Positions 18,022 through 26,091 of a DNA stretch of 64,000 nucleotides are shown here, piece after piece. A program made the translations under genes and the position numbers. This stretch comes from Streptomyces sp. JH34. Its GTDB lineage: Bacteria; Actinomycetota; Actinomycetes; Streptomycetales; Streptomycetaceae. Location of the stretch: positions 3,100,001-3,164,000 of the forward strand of contig NZ_JAJSOO010000001.1 in assembly GCF_029428875.1 (NCBI RefSeq), given 5' to 3'. Below the pieces are notes generated by a model. It saw only the letters and a list, made by a program, of their open reading frames with translations. It searched no databases and had not been told where the DNA came from. Position 1 is the first letter of the stretch. Every line of letters begins with the position of its first letter.

Positions 18022-18669
18022 ATGACAGGACAAGTGCGCACCGTCGACGGCCGCGTGGCTGGTCGGCGAGGTCAGGCGACGCGGCAGAAGCTGCTCGACT
18101 GCCTCAGCGAGATGCTCAGCTCCTCGCCGTACCGGGACGTCAAAGTCATCGACGTGGCCCGGAAGGCGGGGACTTCACCCGCGACTTTCTACCAGTATTT
18201 CCCCGACGTCGAGGGCGCCGTTCTCGAACTCGCCGAGGAAATGGTCAAGGAAGGTACCGGACTGACCGAACTGGTCGGCGGGCGTTCCTGGGTCGGCAAG
18301 GCCGGCTGGCAGGCCTCCGAGGAACTGGTCGAGGGTTTCCTCGACTTCTGGCGACGGCACGACGCGATCCTCCGCGTCGTCGATCTCGGCGCGGCCGAGG
18401 GCGACAAGCGGTTCTACAAGATCCGCATGAAGGTCCTGAACTCGGTCACCAACTCCCTGACGGACGCGGTCAAGGAGCTCCAGTCCAAGGGCAGGGTGGA
18501 CAAGGACGTCAGTCCCGGCGCGGTGGCGGGCTCCCTGGTCGTCATGCTCGCGGGGGTCGCCTCGCACCAGAAGGGCTTCACCACCTGGGGCGTGAAGCAG
18601 GCCGAACTCCGCCCCAACCTCGCCCTGCTGGTCCACCTGGGCATCACCGGCAAGAAGCCGGTCAGGTAG
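18022..18669 (+). CDS. TetR family transcriptional regulator
   Basis: 215-residue regulator. Seen: helix-turn-helix region RRGQATRQKLLDCLSEMLSS followed by YRDVKVIDVARKAGTSPATFYQYFPDVEGAVLEL, the standard TetR N-domain, then an all-helical ligand/dimer domain ending LALLVHLGITGKKPVR. The ATG at 18022 follows TAAGCT (18010-18015), a -10-like hexamer only a few bases away, so the transcript may be leaderless; no ribosome site is visible. It diverges from the VOC/afsK genes across the DnaA-box region and ends in a strong terminator. Target genes are unknown; autoregulation is the default expectation for the family. Confidence 0.88.
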   Translation: MTGQVRTVDGRVAGRRGQATRQKLLDCLSEMLSSSPYRDVKVIDVARKAGTSPATFYQYFPDVEGAVLELAEEMVKEGTGLTELVGGRSWVGKAGWQASEELVEGFLDFWRRHDAILRVVDLGAAEGDKRFYKIRMKVLNSVTNSLTDAVKELQSKGRVDKDVSPGAVAGSLVVMLAGVASHQKGFTTWGVKQAELRPNLALLVHLGITGKKPVR

Positions 18670-18738
18670 GCGCCGGCCAGGACACCACCGCACCCACCGG
18701 GCGCCGCGCCCTCGCACGGCTCCCCCTGTCCTGTCTCA

Positions 18739-18772
18739 CCGACGGCGGACCACCCGTGTGGTCCGCCGTCGG
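18739..18772 (+). terminator. Strong intrinsic terminator after the TetR gene
   Basis: A perfect 15-bp stem: CCGACGGCGGACCAC at 18739-18753 and its complement at 18758-18772 around a CCGT loop, followed by CGTTT. Confidence 0.85.
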
Positions 18773-18810
18773 CGTTTCCGCACCGGCGCCGGACGCTGTG
18801 GAATGGACCC

Positions 18811-19476
18811 ATGAGCGATGCACAGAAGGACTTCCGCGACCTGCTCCACGCGCAGCGCGTCTGGGACGTGCCCCTCCCCCGCTTCGACCCGTCCACCGCG
18901 CCCGCCACCCCGCTGCCCCTCTTCCACGCCTGGTTCGCCGAGGCGGTGGCCGCCGGCCAGACGGAACCGCACACCATGACCCTGGCGACCGCGGACCCCG
19001 AAGGCCGGCCCGACGTACGCACGCTGATGCTGCACGACGCGGACGAGCGCGGCTGGCACTTCGCCACGCACGCCACCAGCGCGAAGGGCCGCCAGCTCGC
19101 CGCCCGCCCGTACGCGGCGCTCGGCTTCTACTGGCCCGCCCAGGGCAGGCAGGTGCGGGTGCGGGGCGCGGTCACCCCCGCGGGCCGCGAGGAGAGCCGG
19201 GCCGATCTGGGCGCCAGGTCCACCGGCGCGCTGGCCGCCGCGCTGACCGGTTCGCAGAGCGAGGTGCTGCCCTCACGGGAGGAGCTCGTACGCGCCTCCG
19301 AGGCGGCCTGGGAGCGCGCGCGGGCACAGCCGGACGCGGAGGCGGAGACCTGGACGCGGTACGCGGTCGAGCCGTGGGAGGTGGAGTTCTTCCAGGGCGA
19401 CGACCGGCGCCGGCATGTGCGGCTGCGCTACCGCCGTGACGGTGCGGGCTGGAGCCGCGAGCTCCTCTGGCCCTGA
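18811..19476 (+). CDS. Pyridoxamine 5'-phosphate oxidase-family flavoprotein (PdxH-like paralogue)
   Basis: 221-residue protein with the split-barrel FMN-binding fold of PNPOx. Seen: MTLATADPEGRPDVRTLMLHDADERGWHFATH, the FMN-phosphate region, ALGFYWPAQGRQVRVRG, and the C-terminal dimer/substrate segment EVEFFQGDDRRRHVRLRYRR. It diverges from true PdxH: the RTVLLK motif reads RTLMLH, so the lysine is lost, and the C-terminal EFWQG reads EFFQG. A canonical pdxH is present at 43.4 kb, so this copy probably acts on another substrate. It is flanked by terminators and htpX and is likely monocistronic. Confidence 0.8.
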   Translation: MSDAQKDFRDLLHAQRVWDVPLPRFDPSTAPATPLPLFHAWFAEAVAAGQTEPHTMTLATADPEGRPDVRTLMLHDADERGWHFATHATSAKGRQLAARPYAALGFYWPAQGRQVRVRGAVTPAGREESRADLGARSTGALAAALTGSQSEVLPSREELVRASEAAWERARAQPDAEAETWTRYAVEPWEVEFFQGDDRRRHVRLRYRRDGAGWSRELLWP

Positions 19477-19544
19477 ACGCTTACTTATACGGCTTTTGCA
19501 TGAAAGGGGCACTATGGGAGTCAGGTGAGCTACTGGAGGCACCC

Positions 19545-20456
19545 ATGGCACGGACCCGTTCCCGCTACGCCCCCGACCGCGGTCTGACCACCCGCATGGT
19601 GAGCACGATGTTCTTCATCGGCCTGCTGTACGTGGTCCTCGTGGGCGTGCTTCTGGCCGTCCTGCGCGGCGCCTGGCCCATCATCCTGATCCTGGTGGGC
19701 GGGATGTTCGTCGCCCAGTTCTGGTTCAGCGACCGCATCGCGGCGTACGGCATGGGCGCCCGGGAGGTCACCCCGCGGGAGGCGCCGGAACTCCACGGGG
19801 CGGTCGACCGGATCTGCGCCCTCGCCGACATGCCGAAACCCCGCGTGGCCATCGCGCGCAGCGACGTGCCGAACGCCTTCGCGACCGGCCGCAGCGAGAG
19901 GACCGCCCTGGTCTGCGCCACGACCGGGCTGCTGCGCAGACTGGAGCCCGAGGAGCTCGAGGGCGTCCTCGCCCACGAGATGTCGCACGTCGCACACCGC
20001 GATGTCGCCGTGATGACGATCGCGTCGTTCCTCGGGGTCCTCGCCGGCGTCGTCACCCGGGTCGCCCTGTGGGGCGGCTTCGCCCGCAACAGCCGGGGCA
20101 ACGACCCGGCGGGCATCATCATCATGCTGATCCCGCTGATCAGCGCGGTCGTGTACGCCCTCAGCTTCCTGCTGACCCGGCTGCTCTCCCGCTACCGCGA
20201 GCTCTCGGCCGACCGCACGGCCGCACTCCTGACGGGCCGCCCCTCGGCGCTGGCCTCCGCCCTCACCAAGGTCAGCGGGCAGATGGCCAGGATCCCGACG
20301 GAGGACCTCCGCAAGGCGGAGCCGTACAACGCCTTCTACTTCGTGCCCGCCTTCGCCTCGAAGGAGAGCCTGGGCCGGCTGCTCTCCTCCCACCCGACCC
20401 TCGAACAGCGTCTGGACCAGCTGGCCCGCATCTCCGCCGGCCTGTCTCACCCGTAA
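19545..20456 (+). CDS. htpX: HtpX-like M48 membrane zinc metalloprotease
   Basis: 303-residue membrane protease involved in membrane-protein quality control (family knowledge). Seen: two N-terminal spans (FFIGLLYVVLVGVLLAVL and IILILVGGMFVAQFWF), zinc motif HEMSH at residues 144-148, third ligand Glu E217 in RELSADRTAA, and two further spans between. The ATG at 19545 is chosen for TGGAGG at 19534-19539; an ATG at 19500 would add 15 residues without a site. It is followed nine bases later by pspAB, a pairing typical of actinobacterial phage-shock/envelope-stress loci, so coexpression is expected. Confidence 0.92.
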   Translation: MARTRSRYAPDRGLTTRMVSTMFFIGLLYVVLVGVLLAVLRGAWPIILILVGGMFVAQFWFSDRIAAYGMGAREVTPREAPELHGAVDRICALADMPKPRVAIARSDVPNAFATGRSERTALVCATTGLLRRLEPEELEGVLAHEMSHVAHRDVAVMTIASFLGVLAGVVTRVALWGGFARNSRGNDPAGIIIMLIPLISAVVYALSFLLTRLLSRYRELSADRTAALLTGRPSALASALTKVSGQMARIPTEDLRKAEPYNAFYFVPAFASKESLGRLLSSHPTLEQRLDQLARISAGLSHP

Positions 20457-20465
20457 GGAGTTTCC

Positions 20466-21056
20466 GTGGGCCTGCTCGACAGCATCCTGGGGCGCAGCAA
20501 ACCGGTCCGCCCCGACCTCGACCAGCTCTTCGCCGTCCCTTCCGCCGCGCTGACCCTCCAGGCCGGCACCGGTTTCACACCGACCGGGGCCGGATCGGTG
20601 TGCTTCGCGGGGGTGGAGGGCGGCACGTTCGCCCGCATCCAGCAGGACGTACGCGAACTGCTCGACGCGGACACGGGGCGGGGAGGGGTCCCCGTCGAGT
20701 TCAGCCGGGACTCCTACGGCTACACCTGGCTGCTCGCCCGTCAGGAGACCGGGGCCGACGGCACGGCCGCCCTGGTCAACGACCTGCACGCGGTCAACAC
20801 CCTGCTCCAGGACGGTGGCTTCGGCCCGCACCTGCTCTGCTCGATGGTCGGGTTCCGGAACCCGGAGGGGCGTGCGCTCGCCCTGGTCTACCTCTACAAG
20901 CGGGGCACGTTCTACCCGTTCGCCCCGGCCCCGGGAGGCGGGGAGAGGCGCGACAACCAGCTGGAGCTCCAGGTGCGGGCCGTGCTCGGCGACGACCTGC
21001 GGGTGGAGGGCGATCTCTCGCGGTGGTTCCCGGTGTGGGGCGCTCCCGGCCTCTGA
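20466..21056 (+). CDS. pspAB: PspA-associated protein PspAB
   Basis: 196-residue protein of the PspAB family found with PspA, PspAA and HtpX in actinobacteria. Seen: the family start MGLLDSILGRSKPVRPDLDQLFAVPSA, FARIQQDVRELL, SYGYTWLLAR, and FYPFAPAPGGGERRDN near the end. The GTG at 20466 has AAGGAG at correct spacing, nine bases after htpX stops, so the two form an operon. The role is taken to be envelope-stress response. No pspA or pspAA gene is in the window, so only half of the usual set is linked here. Confidence 0.88.
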   Translation: MGLLDSILGRSKPVRPDLDQLFAVPSAALTLQAGTGFTPTGAGSVCFAGVEGGTFARIQQDVRELLDADTGRGGVPVEFSRDSYGYTWLLARQETGADGTAALVNDLHAVNTLLQDGGFGPHLLCSMVGFRNPEGRALALVYLYKRGTFYPFAPAPGGGERRDNQLELQVRAVLGDDLRVEGDLSRWFPVWGAPGL

Positions 21057-21149
21057 ACGGGCCCGTGCGCCGGCCCCGTGATCATTTCGCAACCGATTCC
21101 CGTCCGGACCCGGAACCCATCATGTTCATGTCCTATTACGCTCCGAAGC

Positions 21150-22337
21150 ATGCCCGAAAGCACCCCCACCGCCGATGACGCCCTGCCCGCCTCCATCGAC
21201 CGCACCGACGGCCGGCCGGTCTATGTGATCGGTGGGGGCCCGGGTGGTCTCGCCGCCGCCGCGGCCCTGCGGGAACAGGGCGTACGGGCGGTCGTGCTGG
21301 AGAAGTCCGGCCGCGTCGGGTCGTCCTGGCGCGGCCACTACGACCGTCTGCACCTCCACACGGTCCGGCGCTGGTCCGCCCTGCCGGGGCTGGCCATGCC
21401 CCGCCGCTTCGGGCGCTGGGTGTCGCGCGACGACATGGTGCGCTACCTGGAGAAGTACGCCGAGCAGCACGAGCTGGAGGTGGTGACGGGTGTCGAGGTC
21501 TCCCGGATCGACCGGACCGACGACGGCACCGGCTGGCAGCTGAGCGCGACCGGCGGCCGGGTGCTGACCGGGCGTGCCGTGGTGGTGGCCACCGGCTTCA
21601 ACCACACGCCGCGGATACCCCGGTGGACGGGGAGCGAGGACTTCACCGGCGAGCTGGTGCACGCGGCGGAGTACCGCTCCCCGGCCCCGTACGCGGGCAA
21701 GGACGTCCTGGTCGTCGGCATCGGCAACACCGGCGCGGAGATCGCCGTGGACCTGGTCGAGGGCGGGGCGTCCCGGGTGCGGATCGCGGTCCGCACGGTC
21801 CCGCACATCGTGCGCCGCTCGACGGCCGGCTGGCCCGCCCAGGCCACCGCCGTCCTGGTCCGCAGGCTGCCGGTCCGGCTCGTCGACCGGGCGGGCCGCC
21901 TGATGTGCCGGGTCTCCGTCCCCGATCTGGCGGAACACGGCCTCCCCCGCCCGGACACCGGCCTGTACTCCCGGGTCAAGGAGGGCGCGATCCCCGTCCA
22001 GGACGTCGGGCTGATCGACGCGGTGAGGAGCGGCACGGTGGTCCCCGTGGCCACGGTCGCCTCGTTCGACGGGGACGCGGTGGTGCTGGCGGACGGGACC
22101 CGGATCACCCCGGACGCCGTGATAGCGGCGACCGGTTACGAACGCGCCCTGGAGGGCCTGGTCGGTCATCTCGGGGTACTGGACCCGAGGGGCCGCCCCG
22201 TGGTGCACGGCGCCCGCACCCCGCACGGGGCGCCGGGCCTGTACTTCACGGGCTTCACCAACCCGATCAGCGGGATGCTCCGCGAGATCGCCCTGGACGC
22301 GCGGAGGATAGCGGCCCGCGTCGCGAAGACGGGCTGA
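21150..22337 (+). CDS. FAD-dependent flavin monooxygenase-like oxidoreductase
   Basis: 395-residue two-dinucleotide-domain flavoprotein. Seen: FAD motif GGGPGGLAAAAAL near residue 28, WRGHYDRLHLHT after it, ATGFNHTPRIPRW, a second Rossmann motif VVGIGNTGAEIAVDL for NADPH, and late ATGY plus LYFTGFTNPISGMLREIA. The order matches YUCCA/TrkA-like monooxygenases (CzcO family), which oxygenate small substrates. The ATG at 21150 is chosen because the fold starts soon after it; there is only a weak ribosome site and a TACGCT-like -10 just upstream, so a leaderless transcript is possible. No partner gene is present, so the substrate is unknown. Confidence 0.85.
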   Translation: MPESTPTADDALPASIDRTDGRPVYVIGGGPGGLAAAAALREQGVRAVVLEKSGRVGSSWRGHYDRLHLHTVRRWSALPGLAMPRRFGRWVSRDDMVRYLEKYAEQHELEVVTGVEVSRIDRTDDGTGWQLSATGGRVLTGRAVVVATGFNHTPRIPRWTGSEDFTGELVHAAEYRSPAPYAGKDVLVVGIGNTGAEIAVDLVEGGASRVRIAVRTVPHIVRRSTAGWPAQATAVLVRRLPVRLVDRAGRLMCRVSVPDLAEHGLPRPDTGLYSRVKEGAIPVQDVGLIDAVRSGTVVPVATVASFDGDAVVLADGTRITPDAVIAATGYERALEGLVGHLGVLDPRGRPVVHGARTPHGAPGLYFTGFTNPISGMLREIALDARRIAARVAKTG

Positions 22338-22471
22338 GCCGGCCCCGACCTGGGAACCAGCGGAGACGCAAGGCCGCCCTCAAGCACCCCGAAGCATCAT
22401 CACGCGAACCAGGTGTGGAGGGGGTCGATGAGGAGGCCGGGCAGGGGGACCGCCGCCGGAGGCCGGCCGGA

Positions 22472-22900
22472 TCAGGCCCGTGCGAGTGACCGCCGGGACG
22501 GCAGGCGGCTGTGGACGGCCCAGGCGAGGGCCGCCCCCACCACGTACCAGAGCAGGTCCGGCGCGTTGAACGTCGAGCCGAGCACCAGCCGTGCCACCGT
22601 GCTCTGCCGGGCCAGGTCGGCCGGGACGCCCGTGAGCTGGGCCAGTTCCACGGCCCAGCTGAAGGCCAGCGCGGCGGCTGCGGCCGCCTTCGGCCGCACC
22701 CGGGGCGCGACGAGGACCACCAGGATGTGGATCAGGACCGTGTAGAGGGCGTCGCCCGCGTACTTCGCCACGTCCCCGCCCGCCGCGGAGCGGACACCGA
22801 GACCCGCGGCGACGGTCACGAGAGCCGCCGCCGCGGCGGTCAGCCGGACGACGGCCGTCCCGGGGGCGGAGGCGGCGCGGGCGGTCGGTGTCTTCCTCAT
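22472..22900 (-). CDS. DUF2809-type small membrane protein
   Basis: 142-residue hydrophobic protein with about four membrane segments: LTAAAAALVTVAAGLGV, AGDALYTVLIHILVVLVAP, AAAAALAFSWAVELAQL and LLWYVVGAALAWAVHSRL. The block KYAGDALYTVLIHILV followed by SWAVELAQLTGVP and LGSTFNAPDLLWYVVGA matches the DUF2809 pattern. The start is set at the ATG 22898-22900; the ribosome site is weak. It diverges from the decayed GlxA/AraC regulator fragment. Function is unknown. Confidence 0.75.
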   Translation of the reverse strand: MRKTPTARAASAPGTAVVRLTAAAAALVTVAAGLGVRSAAGGDVAKYAGDALYTVLIHILVVLVAPRVRPKAAAAAALAFSWAVELAQLTGVPADLARQSTVARLVLGSTFNAPDLLWYVVGAALAWAVHSRLPSRRSLARA

Positions 22901-22962
22901 GACCGGTACGTTTATCAGGACGCGGGCGGTTCGGCCCAATCCGCGGGAGAGCAGGAGTCCAG

Positions 22963-23148
22963 ATGAGCCACCGTGTGGTCGTCCTCGCCCTCGACGGGGT
23001 GCTTCCCTTCGAACTGGGCTTCCCGCAGGGGATCTTCGGCCGGTCGATGAGCGTGCGCACCTTCACCCGGCGCTTCCGCGAGGAGGTCGGGATCAGCCCG
23101 GGGCAGTGCTGCCGGCGGACGTTCCGGTCGGCGGCCGCGGGACGCTGA
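22963..23148 (+). pseudogene. Internally deleted GlxA/AraC-type regulator remnant
   Basis: A 61-codon frame joins the first ~25 residues of a DJ-1/PfpI-type sensor domain (MSHRVVVLALDGVLPFELGF) directly to part of an AraC helix-turn-helix (MSVRTFTRRFREEVGISPGQ). Intact GlxA-type regulators are about 300 residues with some 200 residues between these blocks, so a large internal deletion is evident, and the second HTH is replaced by an unrelated end. The original ATG and AGGAG ribosome site survive at 22963. It is a relic and unlikely to be functional. Confidence 0.8.
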
Positions 23149-23156
23149 GGGGCTCC

Positions 23157-23618
23157 TCAGAGACGGGCCCGCTCGCCGGGCTGCTCCTGGACCGCCGGGA
23201 GCATCACCGGGCCGCCGCGGTCGATCTCGCACCAGATGCGCTTGCCCGCGCCCTCCGGCTGCCAGCCCCAGCGGTCCGCCAGGCCGTCCACCAGCTCCAG
23301 GCCGCGGCCGTTGGTGTCCTCACCCTCCGCGTGACGCGGCCGGGGCGGACGGCAGCTGGTGTCGGCCACCTCGACGCGCACCGTCCCCGCCGAACCGGCC
23401 GGGCTCGCGGAGCCGAACAGCATCCGCAGCACGGCCGGACAGCCCGTGTGGACCACCGCGTTGGTGACGAGCTCCGAGATCAGCAGGATGAGCGTTTCCG
23501 CGAGGGGCTCGTCGTCCTCCATCCCCGACCCGATCAGCCTCGACCGCGCCCATCTGCGGGCTCGCCCCACCTCCGCGGGATCCGGCCCGACCTCCAGCTG
23601 AACCTGAAGCACCTGCAC
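23157..23618 (-). CDS. ATP-binding regulator of the GHKL/anti-sigma (RsbW/SpoIIAB-like) type
   Basis: 153-residue HATPase_c protein. Seen: N box LLISELVTNAVVHTG, G1-like box VRVEVADTSCRPPRPR, and G2-like NGRGLELVDGLADRWGWQ, ending with a short tail. Single-domain proteins of this kind in Streptomyces act as anti-sigma kinases or partners of XRE/DUF397 regulators (family knowledge). None of those partners is adjacent, although a STAS protein lies 1.2 kb upstream. The GTG at 23616-23618 is the start; the ribosome site is weak. A strong palindromic hairpin lies 45 bases upstream. Confidence 0.82.
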   Translation of the reverse strand: MQVLQVQLEVGPDPAEVGRARRWARSRLIGSGMEDDEPLAETLILLISELVTNAVVHTGCPAVLRMLFGSASPAGSAGTVRVEVADTSCRPPRPRHAEGEDTNGRGLELVDGLADRWGWQPEGAGKRIWCEIDRGGPVMLPAVQEQPGERARL

Positions 23619-23660
23619 CGCTCACACCATCCGAACCGGCGGACACATCGCCTCGCGCCT

Positions 23661-23692
23661 CCTCAGGGTCACGGAACGTGACTCCCCTGAGG
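23661..23692. promoter_or_regulatory. Palindromic element upstream of the ATP-binding protein gene
   Basis: GTCACG GAA CGTGAC (23668-23682) is a perfect palindrome. It is extended outward by CCTCAGGG/CCCTGAGG into a 13-bp stem with one 3-base bulge. It could be an operator or a 5'-UTR structure for the leftward gene. The rest of the 608-base gap (23619-24226) shows no convincing gene on either strand. Confidence 0.5.
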
Positions 23693-24226
23693 GACAGCAT
23701 GGTTGACGTACAGTCACCGCAACAAGCGCTTCGGGCATATTCCATCGCGAAGGAGTACGCGTGGTCCATACTGTGCGACGCGCGCCGCGGAGAGTCGAAC
23801 AGAAGCCGTCCGGCACCCCGGGGACCGAGTCCCCGGAAGGCCCGCCGCAGCTCCGTGGGCCGCGAGCAGGACACCGCGCACCACCCGGGACGGCCGTGGG
23901 GGCCGTACCCGGATCCTCCGGTTCCCGTACCACTCGCATCCCACGGAGCGTACCCGAGCCCACGCCCGTGACTCCGCCCGGTGACGGGCCGTTCCGGGGG
24001 CGCACCCGGCTTTCGGATGCGTTGCGTCACCCGCGGCACACCTTCCGTACGCCCCCGGTCAGCCATGACCGCCCCCGGTCCGGCGCCCCGGCCCGGCCCC
24101 GGAGCGCCCGGGGACGGGTCGAAGGAGGGCGTCAACTACTCGTTCCGTCACGCGTGTTGCCGCGGACCCCACATCCGGAAGGGCTCGGGAAGGGCGCGGG
24201 GCGGGCGCCCGTCGCGGCCCCGGCGG

Positions 24227-24763
24227 TCACGCGTCGGGTTCGACGACCGTGAAGTACGCGGAGAAGGCGGCGACCGCCTCCGCCTCGGCGATCCGCCCGT
24301 CCTGGTCGTCGTCCAGGCTTCGCGCCGCGACGCTCGCGATGTCGTCCTCGGCCCCCAGCACCCGCAGGGCGCGTTCCACCCGGTCGACCGGGGCGGAGGC
24401 CGGCGCGTTGCCCTCCGGGTCCGCGCCCGCGGCGACGGCGAGCGCCGCGCGCAGGAAGGGCCGCGCGATCTCCGCGAAGCGTTCGGGATTGTCCCGCAGC
24501 CGCTTCACGGCCCCGCCGACGAACTCCTGCCGGGTGACGCGCTGGTCCCCGTCCACGTCGGCGATACCCGCCATGCCCTGCCAGAAGGCCTCGGCTCCGG
24601 TGTAGAGCGACTGGCCGCGGTCGCAGCGGGCCGTCGTACCGAACTCGGTGAGCAGACGGGCCGCGGCGGCGTTGAAATCGGCGCGATCGATGTAGCCGTT
24701 GCCGTCCTGGTCGAAGGCGGCGAAGCGGTGCGCGATCTTGCGCTCGTACTCTGCGCTGTCCAT
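24227..24763 (-). CDS. EF-hand calcium-binding protein (calerythrin-like)
   Basis: 178-residue protein with EF-hand loops: DQDGNGYIDRADF near the start, DVDGDQRVTRQEF in the middle, and DDDQDGRIAEAEA near the end. Each has acidic residues at positions 1, 3, 5 and 12. A further degenerate hand is probable around residue 110. Length and layout match bacterial calerythrin-type cytosolic Ca2+ buffers or sensors. The ATG is at 24761-24763. Neighbours are a STAS protein and a sigma factor with anti-sigma, an arrangement I recall as conserved in Streptomyces, but a functional link to the sigma system is unproven. Confidence 0.9.
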   Translation of the reverse strand: MDSAEYERKIAHRFAAFDQDGNGYIDRADFNAAAARLLTEFGTTARCDRGQSLYTGAEAFWQGMAGIADVDGDQRVTRQEFVGGAVKRLRDNPERFAEIARPFLRAALAVAAGADPEGNAPASAPVDRVERALRVLGAEDDIASVAARSLDDDQDGRIAEAEAVAAFSAYFTVVEPDA

Positions 24764-24845
24764 GCGGGGAGCGTACGACGCCCGGAGGCGTCACGTGTCA
24801 CCGACGGCCTTCGGAGGTGTGACGACCTCGTTCCGGAGCGGCGCG

Positions 24846-25220
24846 TCAGGCGGTGAGCGGCTGGGACGTGTCGTCGGTGGCCGCGCCGGCGTCGGGGTAG
24901 ACGTCGAAGAGCCGCCGCACGCCCAGGGCGCCGAGCACCTTGTTGACGTGCGAGCCGTCGACCGCGCCGCGGGCCGGGAGGATCAGCCTCAGCCGTCCGC
25001 CGCAGGACTTCATGAGACGTCTGGCGGCGATCAGGACGTTGACACCGCTGGAGTCGCAGAAGAGGACGCCGGAGAGGTCGAGGACCACGTCGTGCCGTCC
25101 CGCCGCCACGGCCCCGTGGACGGACTGGCGCACGACGGGTGAGCTCACGAGGTCGAGTTCGCCGTGGATCCGCAGCACCGTCCACGCGTCCTGCTCGGTC
25201 TCGTACACCTTCAGCGTCAC
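24846..25220 (-). CDS. STAS-domain anti-sigma factor antagonist
   Basis: 124-residue single STAS domain. Seen: WTVLRIHGELDLVSSPVVRQSV, DVVLDLSGVLFCDSSGVNVLIAARR with the phosphorylatable Ser in DSSG, and LILPARGAVDGSHVNKVLGALGV. Such proteins release sigma factors by binding anti-sigma kinases when unphosphorylated. The GTG at 25218-25220 (VTLKVYETEQD) is chosen over longer upstream frames because a GAGAGG site precedes it and the domain begins there. It diverges from the sigma gene at 25510 and lies in the same sub-region as the HATPase protein at 23157, which could be its kinase partner (inference). Confidence 0.88.
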   Translation of the reverse strand: MTLKVYETEQDAWTVLRIHGELDLVSSPVVRQSVHGAVAAGRHDVVLDLSGVLFCDSSGVNVLIAARRLMKSCGGRLRLILPARGAVDGSHVNKVLGALGVRRLFDVYPDAGAATDDTSQPLTA

Positions 25221-25509
25221 GCGACTCGGCCTCTCGTTCCGGGGTCTCCGGAGGATCCGGAGGTTTCCGTTCCTCCTCGCGGCTGCCCGCTCACGCGCCC
25301 GCGAAACACCCGCCCGCCCATCAGCCTGACACAGGATGCATCCGTAAACGATCACTGGAGGACCGCTTACGCGGTCGGGAAGGGACAAGGGGTGAAGCAT
25401 TCCCTATCATCCGGCGCCACTCCAGGGACGTACTTAGCCGAAAGGTGCGTGCTCGGAGGATGCCGCCGACTACATTCGACGTGACGAGAGGCACAGGGCT
25501 GGGGGCGGG

Positions 25510-26091
25510 ATGGCGAAGGACGCACCACCGCGCTGGGACCGCCGCATGCAGCAGCGGCTGGCCCGTGGCGAGGCGGCGGCACTCGGCGAGCTCTACGACA
25601 GGTTCGCCGCTCTCGTCCACAGCCAGGCCCACCGCATGCTGGACGACGAGGACGCCGCGGACCAGGTGACGCGCGAGGTCTTCGGCTACGTCTGGGAGAA
25701 CCCCGGCGCGTACGACCCGAAGCACGGTTCGATGCGCTCCTGGGTGGCGCGGCTCACCCACCGCCGGTCCGTGCAGAGACTCCGCGACGCCCACGACGGG
25801 GCCGAGGGGCCCGGGGGCGGGGCGCGCACCGAGGAACTGGAGCACCGGGTGCTCAAGGCGACCGCCGCCGCCCGTGCCGACTACATCGTCGCCTCCATGC
25901 CCGCCCCGCTGCGCGCCGCCCTGGAGCTCGCGTACGTCCAGCGGCGGGACTACCGGCAGGCCGCCGCCGACCTCGGAGTCACCGAGGACGAGGCGAGGCG
26001 ACGGCTGCGCCTCGGCCTCCAGCTGCTCTCCACCGCGAACACCCGGCCGTCGGCGGGCTCCGCCCCTCCCGGCTACGGACCGACGCCGTGA
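25510..26091 (+). CDS. ECF-like RNA polymerase sigma factor
   Basis: 193-residue sigma-70 family protein with regions 2 and 4 only. Seen: region 2 ALGELYDRFAALVHSQAHRMLDDEDAADQVTREVFGYVWENP with the SMRSWVARLTHRRSVQRLRD helix, and region 4 MPAPLRAALELAYVQRRDYRQAAADLGVTEDEARRRLRLGLQLL. The 3' end overlaps the next gene by GTGA, coupling it to a membrane-free anti-sigma factor. Region 4 spacing and the HRRSVQRL segment are typical of actinomycete ECF factors. The promoter recognised cannot be read; autoregulation would be usual for the class. Confidence 0.88.
   Translation: MAKDAPPRWDRRMQQRLARGEAAALGELYDRFAALVHSQAHRMLDDEDAADQVTREVFGYVWENPGAYDPKHGSMRSWVARLTHRRSVQRLRDAHDGAEGPGGGARTEELEHRVLKATAAARADYIVASMPAPLRAALELAYVQRRDYRQAAADLGVTEDEARRRLRLGLQLLSTANTRPSAGSAPPGYGPTP

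Noticed and set aside
23761..24252. 163-codon plus-strand frame in the 23.6-24.2 kb gap
   Set aside because: Pro/Arg-rich with no domain or ribosome site, and it overlaps the supported EF-hand gene on the other strand.
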